Shown: positions 7,071 to 14,745, counted from the first letter of the stretch. The stretch is DNA of 25,105 nt from an uncultured Clostridia bacterium (GCA_904501815.1 CAJGCN010000005.1:1-25105), one strand, 5' to 3'. Numbers and translations: made by a program. The notes: a model not told the origin generated them from the sequence alone.

Positions 7071-7773
7071 ATAATCCTTTCAAATAGGCAATTTCTTGTT
7101 CTTTTAAGGGTCTGCACTCACCGCGATCTAAGCCGGTAAGCTTTAACTGACCTATGCTGATACGCTTCAAAAATGCAACGTTTTTTCCGATAGCTTCAAA
7201 CATACGGCGCACTTGTCTGTTTTTCCCTTCCGTAATCGTAATATGCACTTTCGTATACGCTTTATTCGTTTCAACGATATGCGCTTTGCATTTTTTGGTA
7301 AGTACCCCGTCAAGTTCCACGCCAGAACGGATAGGATTTAAGTCCTTTTCCGTTAAAGTGCCTTCAATTCTCACTAAATAGGTTTTTGGAATTTGACTGG
7401 ACGGGTGGGTTAATCTATGGGACAGTTCGCCGTCGTTCGTTAAAATCAACAGCCCTTCGGTGTCGTAGTCCAACCGACCGACGGGAAAAACTCTACCGCA
7501 CCCTTCGGGTAAATAAGACATTACCGTTTTTCTCCCACGATCGTCGGAAACCGTACAAACCACTCCTTTGGGTTTATTCATAATATAATATTCTTCCGTT
7601 TTTTCTTTGCGTACTAATAATTTCCCGTCGAGAAAAACTTTATCCGTTTCTTCTACGTTTTCACCCAAAGTTGCCGTGTGGCTATTGATTTGCACGCGAC
7701 CCGAAGAAATCATTTCGTCTGCGCTACGCCGACTGGCAACGCCTAAATCCGCTAATAGTTTATTGATTCTCAT
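7069..7773 (-). CDS. rluB: 23S rRNA pseudouridine synthase, RluB family
   Basis: The 234-residue product isomerises a uridine in large-subunit rRNA. Residues 1-50 are an S4 RNA-binding domain (RINKLLADLGVASRRSADEM). The catalytic domain follows, with MNKPKGVVCT near 65 and the signature GRLDYDTEGLLILTNDGEL, in which Asp102 is the catalytic aspartate. The C-terminal EGKNRQVRRMFEAIGKNV motif is typical of the RsuA/RluB/RluE/RluF group. AAAAGG stands about 6 nt before the ATG. It is the last gene of the scp-ytfJ-dac cluster and starts 29 bp after the carboxypeptidase stop. In many clostridia spmA and spmB lie in this gap; here they do not. Confidence 0.93.
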   Translation of the reverse strand: MRINKLLADLGVASRRSADEMISSGRVQINSHTATLGENVEETDKVFLDGKLLVRKEKTEEYYIMNKPKGVVCTVSDDRGRKTVMSYLPEGCGRVFPVGRLDYDTEGLLILTNDGELSHRLTHPSSQIPKTYLVRIEGTLTEKDLNPIRSGVELDGVLTKKCKAHIVETNKAYTKVHITITEGKNRQVRRMFEAIGKNVAFLKRISIGQLKLTGLDRGECRPLKEQEIAYLKGL

Positions 7774-7802
7774 AACTATACCTTTTATAAAAGAATTACC
7801 GT

Positions 7803-8840
7803 TTATAGTTTATATAAATTTCCCGAAAAAAGCAACTGTTTTGAAAGGTATATTTGAAATTCCCCTATTTTTTCATTCTCTTTTTTATCAAACGGCTCTT
7901 TTAGCGACTTTGTTTTTATTTCTATTAAGCCTTTTTCTTCTTCTAATAACGGATAATAGAAATCGTCTTTTGCGTAAGCTTTTATAAATTTACCTTTATA
8001 CGCAAGCGGAAAAGGTCGGTTTGCAAGGACGAGCGGAATATTTTGATACGCCGAAAAACAATCGTCGAACAGCTCTTCCGTACGCTCGTAGGTTTGCGAA
8101 CAATTCAATAGCGAACAAATCAACGTCATTTGATTTTTCGTTGCGGAAGAAACCAAACATCTGCCGGCTTCTTTTGTGTACCCCGTTTTCACGCCGCACG
8201 CTCCTTCATAGCGGTATAAAAGCTTATTTTTATTTTGCCAACGGCGTGGCTCGTAGTATTTCGTTCCAACGATTTCACAAAAGGTGGGATTATGCATTGC
8301 ATACGCCGTTATATAGCTTAAATCGCGCGCCGTCGTATAATGCTTGTCCTGTGGCAAACCGTGTGAGTTGACGAAATTTGTGGCGAGTGCGCCTGCTTTT
8401 TGCGCCGTAGCGTTCATCATAGCCGAAAATTCCGCTTCCGACCCGCCGACCGTCAATGCGATAGCTTTTGCCGCGTCGTTTCCTGAACGAAGCATAAGCC
8501 CGTAAAGCAAATCGTTTAAGGTGTATTTTTCCCCTTCCTGTAAATATAGGGACGAACCGTCTATCCCAACCGCTTCCTTAGGAATGATAATTTCTTCCTG
8601 TAAATCAACGCTTGCATTTAAAGCCGTGATCGCGGTTGCGATTTTCGTCGTACTTGCCATTGGCAAACGGGTATCAGCGTTATATTCGTAAAGAACACGG
8701 CGAGAATGAAGTTCTATCACACATTCCGACCTTCCTATACTTGCGGCGGAAGTTTTTTCGCTTTTCAATACGCGTGGGATTGCAAGCAAAGCAAACGACG
8801 CGGAAAAGGAGCAAATTAAAAATTTTTTTACGCCTTTCAC
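7803..8840 (-). CDS. D-alanyl-D-alanine carboxypeptidase (serine-type, DacB/DacF-like)
   Basis: The 345-residue product trims the terminal D-Ala of peptidoglycan pentapeptides outside the membrane. An N-terminal hydrophobic segment (residues 6-22) serves as signal peptide or anchor. The S11 motifs are present: SxxK at Ser63-Lys66 (MASTTKIA), SGN at 119-121 (LRSGNDA) and KTG at 218-220 (GVKTGYT). It is shorter than DacF/DacB (about 380-390), and the C-terminal beta domain is reduced. The start is GTG at 8840, three bases after the ytfJ stop, with AAAGGA upstream, so translation is probably coupled to ytfJ. Position next to ytfJ, DUF2953 and scpAB matches the clostridial carboxypeptidase linked to spore cortex synthesis; a vegetative role is not excluded. 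Confidence 0.93.
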   Translation of the reverse strand: MKGVKKFLICSFSASFALLAIPRVLKSEKTSAASIGRSECVIELHSRRVLYEYNADTRLPMASTTKIATAITALNASVDLQEEIIIPKEAVGIDGSSLYLQEGEKYTLNDLLYGLMLRSGNDAAKAIALTVGGSEAEFSAMMNATAQKAGALATNFVNSHGLPQDKHYTTARDLSYITAYAMHNPTFCEIVGTKYYEPRRWQNKNKLLYRYEGACGVKTGYTKEAGRCLVSSATKNQMTLICSLLNCSQTYERTEELFDDCFSAYQNIPLVLANRPFPLAYKGKFIKAYAKDDFYYPLLEEEKGLIEIKTKSLKEPFDKKENEKIGEFQIYLSKQLLFSGNLYKL

Positions 8841-8843
8841 GGT

Positions 8844-9215
8844 TTAGTCCTTTGCCGTCACGTTTCTTACGATTTCGCTTGCCCGTTCGATTAAATTATC
8901 AAGCGGTTCATCCGTAATGCGGATAATACGGCAAGATTTTCCGTCGTCGATTAAAAATCCCAAAGGTTTCATACTGACGATTGAGCCGTTTCCGCCCGCA
9001 AACGGCATAGAATCCGTTTCTTTAACGACTTTAACGTCCCCGTATTCTCCCCCGCCTGCAAGACTCCCCATCGTCACTTTCGAAAAAGGAATGACTTGAA
9101 ACCCGCTCGCCGTCAAAATAGGGTTTCCGATAACGGTGTTCACGTCGGCAAGCGCGCCTAAATTCCCAACGGAAGTATCTACTAAATGATTGATTTTTCT
9201 GTTTTTTTCCGACAT
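8844..9215 (-). CDS. ytfJ: GerW-family sporulation protein YtfJ
   Basis: The 123-residue product matches the YtfJ/GerW family, which is glycine-rich and associated with the forespore in Bacillus, where GerW is needed for germination with some nutrients. Family features visible are the start INHLVDTSVGNL, the repeated IGNPI and VIPFSKVTMGS blocks, the Gly-rich GSLAGGGEYGD, and the hydrophobic MKPLGFLI near residue 85. The ATG at 9215 is chosen because GGAG lies 14 nt upstream and homologues begin here; a longer reading from about 9329 lies inside the DUF2953 gene. It overlaps the 3' end of DUF2953 by 34 bp and runs directly into the carboxypeptidase. Expression in the forespore is inferred from the family. 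Confidence 0.9.
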   Translation of the reverse strand: MSEKNRKINHLVDTSVGNLGALADVNTVIGNPILTASGFQVIPFSKVTMGSLAGGGEYGDVKVVKETDSMPFAGGNGSIVSMKPLGFLIDDGKSCRIIRITDEPLDNLIERASEIVRNVTAKD

Positions 9216-9736
9216 ATACTTTTTATTTTCTCCTTTAAAAATTTTATAAATTCCATTACTAAAATAAACAAATTGAAAAACAGGGTAATGTGCCCCGTAA
9301 TTTTTAAAATATCCCCGTCCGTTAGCCATAAATTACTGCGGATATTTTTTCTTTCGCTGTCTTTATAAAGCAAATACGTTTGTACGAACGTATGCGCAAG
9401 CGATACTCCGAGCAAATATTCTGCGCCCGTTTCCGCCGTGATAACGAAGCTTTGTAAGCGGAAGGATTTCATAAACGAAAATTTCTTCCGTTTGCCGTTC
9501 ATTTCCGAATAATCGATTAAAATCGCTTTTTCAGGCGATACGTGTAGCGCAACGCCACCTCGATAAGTAGTTGCGTAGCCCCCTATCAGCTTGATTTTTT
9601 TAAAGAGAGCAACGGAAAAAGCAAATTTACTTTTGTTCATGTCGTAATGCACGTCCGCATCTAACCAAAACGGAAAAAATAACAAGACCAAAAGGCTAAG
9701 AAATACGATTGACAGGATAAGAAAAAATCTGCCCAT
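9182..9736 (-). CDS. DUF2953 membrane protein (YtfI-like)
   Basis: The 184-residue product has one N-terminal membrane segment (residues 3-24), then a beta-rich soluble part with VHYDMNKSKFAFSVALFKKIKLIGGY, typical of DUF2953, then a second hydrophobic stretch (about 148-166) and a basic tail. The biochemical role of the family is unknown. In Bacillus the homologue ytfI is the partner of ytfJ in a sporulation operon, and the two overlap here. No Shine-Dalgarno precedes the ATG at 9736, and that codon lies within a terminator-like hairpin. A sigma-F/G-like promoter ends 5 nt before it, so a leaderless forespore transcript is possible. The start is therefore less certain than the gene. Confidence 0.82.
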   Translation of the reverse strand: MGRFFLILSIVFLSLLVLLFFPFWLDADVHYDMNKSKFAFSVALFKKIKLIGGYATTYRGGVALHVSPEKAILIDYSEMNGKRKKFSFMKSFRLQSFVITAETGAEYLLGVSLAHTFVQTYLLYKDSERKNIRSNLWLTDGDILKITGHITLFFNLFILVMEFIKFLKEKIKSICRKKTEKSII

Positions 9737-9756
9737 ATCGACAATATGAGCAGATT
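9720..9756 (-). terminator. scpB terminator overlapping the DUF2953 start codon
   Basis: On the minus strand a 13-bp stem with one G-U pair (arms 9756-9744 and 9738-9726) closes on a 5-nt loop and is followed by a run of T. It begins 28 bp after the scpB stop. The ATG of DUF2953 is in the descending arm, and the T-run encodes Phe4-Phe5, so terminator and gene start are the same bases. Confidence 0.7.
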
Positions 9757-9770
9757 ATGTAAAAATATGT
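9742..9770 (-). promoter_or_regulatory. possible forespore (sigma-F/G-like) promoter of ytfI-ytfJ
   Basis: On the minus strand ACATA (9770-9766) lies 17 bp before CATATTG (9748-9742). The forespore consensus is GYATA, about 17 bp, CATACTA, so the matches are 4/5 and 5/7. The -10 ends 5 nt before the ATG, as at the dacF-like gene. Bacillus ytfI-ytfJ is a forespore operon, which supports the reading. Confidence 0.35.
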
Positions 9771-9784
9771 AATGCACGAAAAAT

Positions 9785-10480
9785 TTATTGAATTTTAATA
9801 ATACCGTCTTCAATATCCTTTAAAAAGTCGGGCAATTCAAAGCCTTCGGTAGATACTTGTTCCCGTTCGCCCGTAGGTTCTTCGAAGTCTTCTTCGGGGT
9901 TATATACGTCTTTTTCATATAAATCCAACGAAGGTTCGCTCGTTGCGTTCAATTGGGAAATTCGCTTCATTAATTCTTCGTAATCGGGAAGCTCGGACAA
10001 GGATTTTAACTTGAATCTCTTTAAGAAATTGTCCGTCGTTGCGTATAATGCAGGTTTACCGGGCGTATCCCTTCTTCCGCAAACGGTAATCATATCTAAA
10101 TTTAAAAGGGTCGTGATTGCGTAATCGCTGTTGACTCCGCGAACGGTTTCTAATTCCGTGCGGGTAATCGGCTGTTTATAAGCGATAATCGCGGCACATT
10201 CTAAAATTGTACGCGTAAATTCTTTTTCGCGGATAGGCATTAAAACGAGCGCGACGGATTCTTTATAATCGGGGTTGGTTGCAAACTGCAATTTATGGTT
10301 AAAATGCAATAAGCGTATTCCGCAATCCCCCGTATATTTTCTTTCCAGCTGACGAATGACCGAATCTAACTGCGCTTTCGTCACGGATAATTTTTCTTTA
10401 ATTAAATCTTCGGGTACGGCATCACCCGAAGCAAATAAAATTGCCTCAATTATATTCGTCAATTTCTCCAATGTCTTCAT
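9785..10480 (-). CDS. scpB: segregation and condensation protein B
   Basis: The 231-residue product is the winged-helix kite subunit that dimerises and, with ScpA, bridges the SMC heads of bacterial condensin on the nucleoid. Family landmarks are IIEAILFASGDAVPEDLI near the N-terminus, AAIIAYKQPITRTELETVRGV around residue 100, and GRRDTPGKPALYATTDNFL in the second winged helix. An acidic tail of about 60 residues follows. The gene overlaps the end of scpA by 35 bp, so it is translationally coupled. The start is ambiguous: the ATG at 10480 directly abuts GAGG, while a TTG three codons later would have that element at better spacing. A strong terminator follows. Confidence 0.95.
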   Translation of the reverse strand: MKTLEKLTNIIEAILFASGDAVPEDLIKEKLSVTKAQLDSVIRQLERKYTGDCGIRLLHFNHKLQFATNPDYKESVALVLMPIREKEFTRTILECAAIIAYKQPITRTELETVRGVNSDYAITTLLNLDMITVCGRRDTPGKPALYATTDNFLKRFKLKSLSELPDYEELMKRISQLNATSEPSLDLYEKDVYNPEEDFEEPTGEREQVSTEGFELPDFLKDIEDGIIKIQ

Positions 10481-11264
10481 CCTCGCTTCTTTGTGAATTT
10501 TTCTTAATGATAATAGAAGAAAATACTTCTTCTTGTTCTACGGTGATAAATTGATGCTTTAAAAGCTCTAACAACGCTTGAAAAGTCGTCACGATTTCAG
10601 GCGTAGACGCTTCTTCCGAAAACAGCTCTTCAAACGCAAAACTTTCTTTGGTTTTTATACGTTCCCGAATATGCTTGATTTTATCCACGACGGTATATTT
10701 GTCTTTTGCGATTTCGCGCGGGGCGTTTCGGCTTTCCTTTAAGCCTTCGCGCTTTAACATCATTTTCGCAAACGCCTTTAACAACCCGTCCATCGTTAAA
10801 TCTTTGTATTTTATTTGTACGTTATTCAGTTCCTTATCAGGCTCTTTGAAATAATAGCCGACAGTTTCCATTTCTTTAAGTTTTTCCGCTTCTTCCTTGA
10901 TCATTTTATATTCTTCAAGGGCGCGCATAAGGTCTTGCTTGGGATCGTCGTAGTCTTCTTGTCCCCATTCGTCCCCCCATTCGTCGTCAGGAGGCGGAAC
11001 TAAGCTGCGCGCTTTTATATCAATAATCGTTGCGGCAATGTTTAAGTACTCGCTTGCCTTGTCTACGTCGATATACGGCAAGCCTTTCATGTAGGATAAA
11101 AATTGTTCGGTCACTTGTGAAACGAAGATATCTTTAATTTCGATTTCTTCTTCTTTTATCAAATGTAAAAGTAAATCGAGCGGACCTTCGAAATTGTCCA
11201 AAACGGTGGTATAATCTACGTCCGTTTCAAAGTTTTTAACGGAATCTACCGTTAATTTTTCCAT
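10446..11264 (-). CDS. scpA: segregation and condensation protein A
   Basis: The 272-residue product is the kleisin of the SMC-ScpAB condensin. Its N-terminal domain binds the SMC neck and its C-terminal winged helix the SMC cap, closing the ring. The diagnostic N-terminal block is FEGPLDLLLHLIKEEEIEI at residues 25-43, followed by TEQFLSYMKGL and the AATIIDIKARSLVP helix. The middle is acidic (DDEWGDEWGQEDYDD), usual for the flexible kleisin linker. AAAGGAGA stands 7 nt before the ATG. Only 15 bp separate it from the upstream site-2 protease, so both are probably read from the protease promoter. Confidence 0.96.
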   Translation of the reverse strand: MEKLTVDSVKNFETDVDYTTVLDNFEGPLDLLLHLIKEEEIEIKDIFVSQVTEQFLSYMKGLPYIDVDKASEYLNIAATIIDIKARSLVPPPDDEWGDEWGQEDYDDPKQDLMRALEEYKMIKEEAEKLKEMETVGYYFKEPDKELNNVQIKYKDLTMDGLLKAFAKMMLKREGLKESRNAPREIAKDKYTVVDKIKHIRERIKTKESFAFEELFSEEASTPEIVTTFQALLELLKHQFITVEQEEVFSSIIIKKNSQRSEDEDIGEIDEYN

Positions 11265-11279
11265 AAAATTTCTCCTTTT

Positions 11280-11954
11280 TTATAAGAACATTCCCCAGAA
11301 TTTAACGATCGGCCAGCCTAAAAATCTCATAGCGACCGTCATGAAATACCCGAGTATATCAATATACGAAAATAAATAAAAATACCCCGAAAGAATATGC
11401 ACGAACATCATACCGAGCAGAATATAATACCCGTAGTTTCTTAAAAATAAATAAAATCTGTTCCGTTTTCTTTGTAAAGAGTCAATCATTCTAAACCCGT
11501 CGAGCGGATAAAACGGCAATAAATTAAAAATCGAAAAACTCAACGAATACGCGTAGGTATAACTTACGATCGCTATTAAAAAAATTGCCATATATGTCCC
11601 TGCAAAATTTGGTACGATATAAATAATCGTTAATTCTACAAGCGGATAAAACAAAAAGGCAAATAGTAAATTGATAGCAATGCCTGCAATGGAAGTGAAA
11701 AAACTCCCCCATTTTTGATTTTTAAAATTATAAGGATTGACGGGTACGGGTTTTGCCCAACCGAACCCGACCACCGCAAAAGCAAAGATTCCCACCAAAT
11801 CAAAATGTTTGACGGGATTAACGGAAAGTCTTCCTGCCATTTTCGGGGTGGGATCACCGCATTTATACGCCACGAATGCGTGCGCAAATTCGTGCAAAGT
11901 AATTACGAGCATTACGGCGAGAAAACTCGCTAATAATTCAACAAAATATTCCAT
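11280..11954 (-). CDS. site-2 protease family membrane metalloprotease (M50)
   Basis: The 224-residue product is an integral membrane protein with about five or six hydrophobic segments. HEFAHAFVAY gives the zinc site HExxH at His21, Glu22 and His25 inside the first segment, and FNLLPFYPLDG gives the third ligand Asp in the NPDG-like motif. This is the group III (SpoIVFB/YwhC-like) topology without PDZ or CBS domains. Such proteins cleave substrates in the membrane; the substrate here is unknown. In Clostridia this type commonly lies beside scpAB and is distinct from the sporulation protease SpoIVFB. There is no Shine-Dalgarno; the -10 of a good promoter ends 9 nt before the ATG. Confidence 0.9.
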   Translation of the reverse strand: MEYFVELLASFLAVMLVITLHEFAHAFVAYKCGDPTPKMAGRLSVNPVKHFDLVGIFAFAVVGFGWAKPVPVNPYNFKNQKWGSFFTSIAGIAINLLFAFLFYPLVELTIIYIVPNFAGTYMAIFLIAIVSYTYAYSLSFSIFNLLPFYPLDGFRMIDSLQRKRNRFYLFLRNYGYYILLGMMFVHILSGYFYLFSYIDILGYFMTVAMRFLGWPIVKFWGMFL

Positions 11955-11963
11955 ACGCTAACT

Positions 11964-11992
11964 ATTATATACTTTTTCTTTCAAAAAAGCAA
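11964..11992 (-). promoter_or_regulatory. sigma-A-type promoter of the protease-scpAB operon
   Basis: On the minus strand TTGCTT (11992-11987) and TATAAT (11969-11964) are separated by 17 bp, the same -35 and -10 as at lexA. The ATG is 9 nt after the -10, leaving a leader of only about 2-4 nt with no ribosome site. Confidence 0.7.
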
Positions 11993-12018
11993 GTTTACTT
12001 TGTGATAATTACGAAAAA

Positions 12019-13347
12019 TTACTTTTTAAGCCGTTCGGGAAGTACGTCGTTTCTCACCAAATCTTCGTAAGTTTGCGGTTTAACGATATATTCGGCAACG
12101 CCTTCTTTTACCAGCACGCAAGGCGGAATGAAATTGCGGTTATAATTCATTGCCATTGAATAATTATATGCGCCCGTTGATAAAATTGCTAAAATATCTC
12201 CGCGTTCCGCTTTGGGAAGATTGACGTTGACGGCGATTAAATCCCCGCTTTCGCAACATTTTCCTGCAATCGATACGATTTGCGTGTTTTCTTCGTTGGC
12301 GCGGTTAGCTAAAATCGGCGTGTATTTGGATTGATACAGCGCGTATCTCGGGTTATCGAACATACCGCCGTCTACCGCTAAATACGTTTTAACGCCAGGT
12401 ATTTCTTTAATTGCGCCAACGGTATATAACGTAATCCCCGCTTCCCCGACGATAGAACGACCAGGCTCAATTAAAAGATACGGCAAAGGAAGATTTTTTT
12501 CTTTGGATTGTTTTTTAAGTTCGGCAATCAATTCTTCCACGTATTCGGAATACCCTTCGGGCGGGAGCTTTTTGTCTTCGTCTGTATACCAAACGCCGTA
12601 GCCCCCTCCAAAATTCATTTTCGTGGGGACAAAACTTAATTTATCACGCATAAGCGCAACGAAATCCATACATTTTTTCACCGCTAACGCAAAGGATTGC
12701 TTTTCGAAAATTTGCGATCCGATATGGCAATGATAGCCTTCTAAGAGAATATTCTCTTTGCTTAATGCGTATTTTGTGATCGCTTCCGCCGTACCGTCCT
12801 GTAAGGAAAACCCGAATTTACTGTCCGTCGTCGCCGTTTGCACGAACGCGTGCGTATGCGCTTCCACGCCGGGATTCACACGAAGTAAAACCGTTTGTCG
12901 TATACCCCTTTTTTTCGCTTCGCAGTCAATCAAATCAATTTCCGAATAACTATCGGCTACGATACACCCGATTTTTGCATCTAATCCTTCTTGAATTTCG
13001 TAGGGAAGCTTATTATTTCCGTGCATATAAATTTTCTCAGCGGGAAATCCTGCTTGTAAAGCCGTGTATAACTCACCGCCAGAAACGACGTCAACGCCAA
13101 GTCCTTCTTCTTCCGCAATACGGTAAATCGCCTTACAGGAAAAAGCTTTAGATGCGTATAACACCATTCCGTTCCCGTCGTATTCTTTTTGAATAGTATC
13201 ACGGTATACCCGCATCATACGGCGAATATATTCTTCGTCCATAACGTACAACGGCGTGCCGAAATTCTTCGCAAGCTCTACGCAATCCGCACCGCCTATT
13301 TCTAAATGTCCTTTTTCGTTTACGGTTAAAGTACTTCTCTCGTTCAT
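12019..13347 (-). CDS. lysA: diaminopimelate decarboxylase
   Basis: The 442-residue product converts meso-diaminopimelate to L-lysine using pyridoxal phosphate, the last step of the pathway. It is a fold III decarboxylase. The PLP lysine is Lys67 in VLYASKAFS; GVDVVSGGELYTAL and CHIGSQIF follow; EPGRSIVGEAG binds the phosphate; and CCESGDLI with GAYNYSMAMNYN completes the active site of the dimer. The length agrees with the family (about 420-440). AAGG stands 7 nt before the ATG and a good promoter lies upstream, so the gene has its own transcript. No lysine riboswitch is seen in the roughly 25-nt leader. No arginine-decarboxylase-like insert is present. Confidence 0.96.
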   Translation of the reverse strand: MNERSTLTVNEKGHLEIGGADCVELAKNFGTPLYVMDEEYIRRMMRVYRDTIQKEYDGNGMVLYASKAFSCKAIYRIAEEEGLGVDVVSGGELYTALQAGFPAEKIYMHGNNKLPYEIQEGLDAKIGCIVADSYSEIDLIDCEAKKRGIRQTVLLRVNPGVEAHTHAFVQTATTDSKFGFSLQDGTAEAITKYALSKENILLEGYHCHIGSQIFEKQSFALAVKKCMDFVALMRDKLSFVPTKMNFGGGYGVWYTDEDKKLPPEGYSEYVEELIAELKKQSKEKNLPLPYLLIEPGRSIVGEAGITLYTVGAIKEIPGVKTYLAVDGGMFDNPRYALYQSKYTPILANRANEENTQIVSIAGKCCESGDLIAVNVNLPKAERGDILAILSTGAYNYSMAMNYNRNFIPPCVLVKEGVAEYIVKPQTYEDLVRNDVLPERLKK

Positions 13348-13378
13348 AATAAACCTTATTTAACGTATTCTTTTATCT

Positions 13379-13407
13379 ATTTTAACAAATTTTACGATAA
13401 ATTGCAA
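13379..13407 (-). promoter_or_regulatory. lysA promoter
   Basis: On the minus strand TTGCAA (13407-13402) and TAAAAT (13384-13379) are 17 bp apart. Transcription would start near 13372, giving a leader of about 25 nt that contains AAGG. Confidence 0.65.
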
Positions 13408-13427
13408 GGGCGCAAAGGCAATATTTT

Positions 13428-13471
13428 TCAAAAAAAACGGCATTCGCGAATTTTTTTTCGCAAAGCCGTTT
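13428..13471 (-). terminator. intrinsic terminator after the DacF-like gene
   Basis: On the minus strand AAACGGC...GCGAA and TTCGC...GCCGTTT form an interrupted stem around an A-rich loop, followed by a T-run of eight. It starts 14 bp after the stop at 13485 and isolates this gene from lysA. Confidence 0.75.
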
Positions 13472-13484
13472 ATTTCTTTTATTT

Positions 13485-14711
13485 TTAGCGTATCGTCCAT
13501 TCTTCCGCAACGTCGTGGAAACGGTCGAGAACGGTTGCTTTTTCTACCTTTTCACAGGTCAGTAAGTCAGCGCAATCAATCCGAACTTTGTTTTTATACA
13601 AAACGATTTCACCGATTTTTTCGCCTTTTTTAAGCGGTGCTTTTACGTCGTTAAACAATCTTACTTCCGTCGTGATATACGGGTCGTCCCCGCGCTTGGA
13701 AAAAGCGTATAAATTCTTGTTTGCACGAACGCTTACTTTATCGAGTTTTCCCCCGCTTACTTTAATTTTTTCAGGAAGGGGTTGGGTGCTGTCTACGACG
13801 ATTTTTTGCGTGTAATTCGCAAAGGCGTAGTCGAACATAGTACGCACGTCGGCAAATCGCTCGTTGCTCGTTTTTTCCCCGATTACGACGGAAATAATTC
13901 TTAAATTATCCCGCTTCGCCGTCGCCGCTAAACAAAATCCCGCTTGGCTCGTAAAGCCCGTTTTCCCCCCGTCGCAACCGTCGTAGAAGCGTACGAGCTT
14001 ATTCGTGTTGCTAATTTCCGTATATCTGCCTTGCGGGTGTTGGAATTTATCCATCCAAACTTTTCCGAATTCGAAATATTCCTTATGCGTAAGCAATTCT
14101 TTAAGCATTAACGCCACGTCGTGCGCACAGGAATATTGCGGTTCTTTGGGCAGTCCCGTACAGTTAGCAAAAAGCGTGTTCATAGCGCCAAGCTTCTTTG
14201 CTTTTTCATTCATAGCTTGCGTGAAGGCTTCTTCGCTACCTGAAATCTTTTCTGCCATCGCAACGCAACTGTCGTTAGCCGAGCAAACGACGATACTTTT
14301 TATCAATTCTTTCGCAGGATATTTTGCATTTGCTTCTAAAAATACCTGTGATCCGCCCATTGACGCCGCCCGTTCGCTGACTTGGATTTCGTCGGAAAGA
14401 GTGAATTTGCCTTCTTCAATCCCTTCAAAAGATAAAATCAGAGTCATAATTTTGCACATACTCGCAATCGGCAACCGTTCTTGCGCGTTTTGCGAATAAA
14501 TCAGTTCCCCGCTATCGCCGTCCATTATATACGCAGCCTTTGCCTTTAAAGATAAAGGAATAGACTTTGTGTCCTTTTCTTCGCTTAAAGAAAAGCAAGC
14601 TTCTGCCGTTATAGGCGTTTCGTCGCAATTTTTATACGAATTGATCGCTTCTTTCGTGCATACGCCGGAGATTAAAATACATCCGAGCAAAAGATTTACG
14701 AATTTTTTCAT
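13485..14711 (-). CDS. D-alanyl-D-alanine carboxypeptidase, DacF-like
   Basis: The 408-residue product has an N-terminal secretion signal (residues 4-18) and the S11 catalytic domain: SMCK at Ser84-Lys87, SAN at 144-146 and KTG at 250-252. A C-terminal beta domain of about 100 residues ends in a possible amphipathic anchor (VLDRFHDVAEEW). This is the complete PBP5/DacF architecture, unlike the shorter paralogue at 7803-8840. The start at ATG 14711 is chosen over an in-frame TTG at 14747 because the forespore-like promoter occupies the region between. No clear Shine-Dalgarno is present. Sporulation-linked expression is inferred from that promoter and from the position beside spoIVB; Bacillus dacF is a forespore gene. 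In other genomes this place downstream of spoIVB usually holds spo0A. Confidence 0.93.
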   Translation of the reverse strand: MKKFVNLLLGCILISGVCTKEAINSYKNCDETPITAEACFSLSEEKDTKSIPLSLKAKAAYIMDGDSGELIYSQNAQERLPIASMCKIMTLILSFEGIEEGKFTLSDEIQVSERAASMGGSQVFLEANAKYPAKELIKSIVVCSANDSCVAMAEKISGSEEAFTQAMNEKAKKLGAMNTLFANCTGLPKEPQYSCAHDVALMLKELLTHKEYFEFGKVWMDKFQHPQGRYTEISNTNKLVRFYDGCDGGKTGFTSQAGFCLAATAKRDNLRIISVVIGEKTSNERFADVRTMFDYAFANYTQKIVVDSTQPLPEKIKVSGGKLDKVSVRANKNLYAFSKRGDDPYITTEVRLFNDVKAPLKKGEKIGEIVLYKNKVRIDCADLLTCEKVEKATVLDRFHDVAEEWTIR

Positions 14712-14716
14712 ACAAA

Positions 14717-14745
14717 TAGTGTGAGCCTTTTTTGCAATCTTATAC
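14717..14745 (-). promoter_or_regulatory. forespore (sigma-F/G-like) promoter of the DacF-like gene
   Basis: On the minus strand GTATA (14745-14741) lies 17 bp before CACACTA (14723-14717). The forespore consensus is GYATA, about 17 bp, CATACTA, so the -35 matches fully and the -10 at six of seven. The ATG follows 5 nt after the -10. Confidence 0.6.

Noticed and set aside
14005..14499. 164-codon open frame on the plus strand
   Set aside because: It is the complement of the DacF-like catalytic domain; no promoter, ribosome site or family resemblance.
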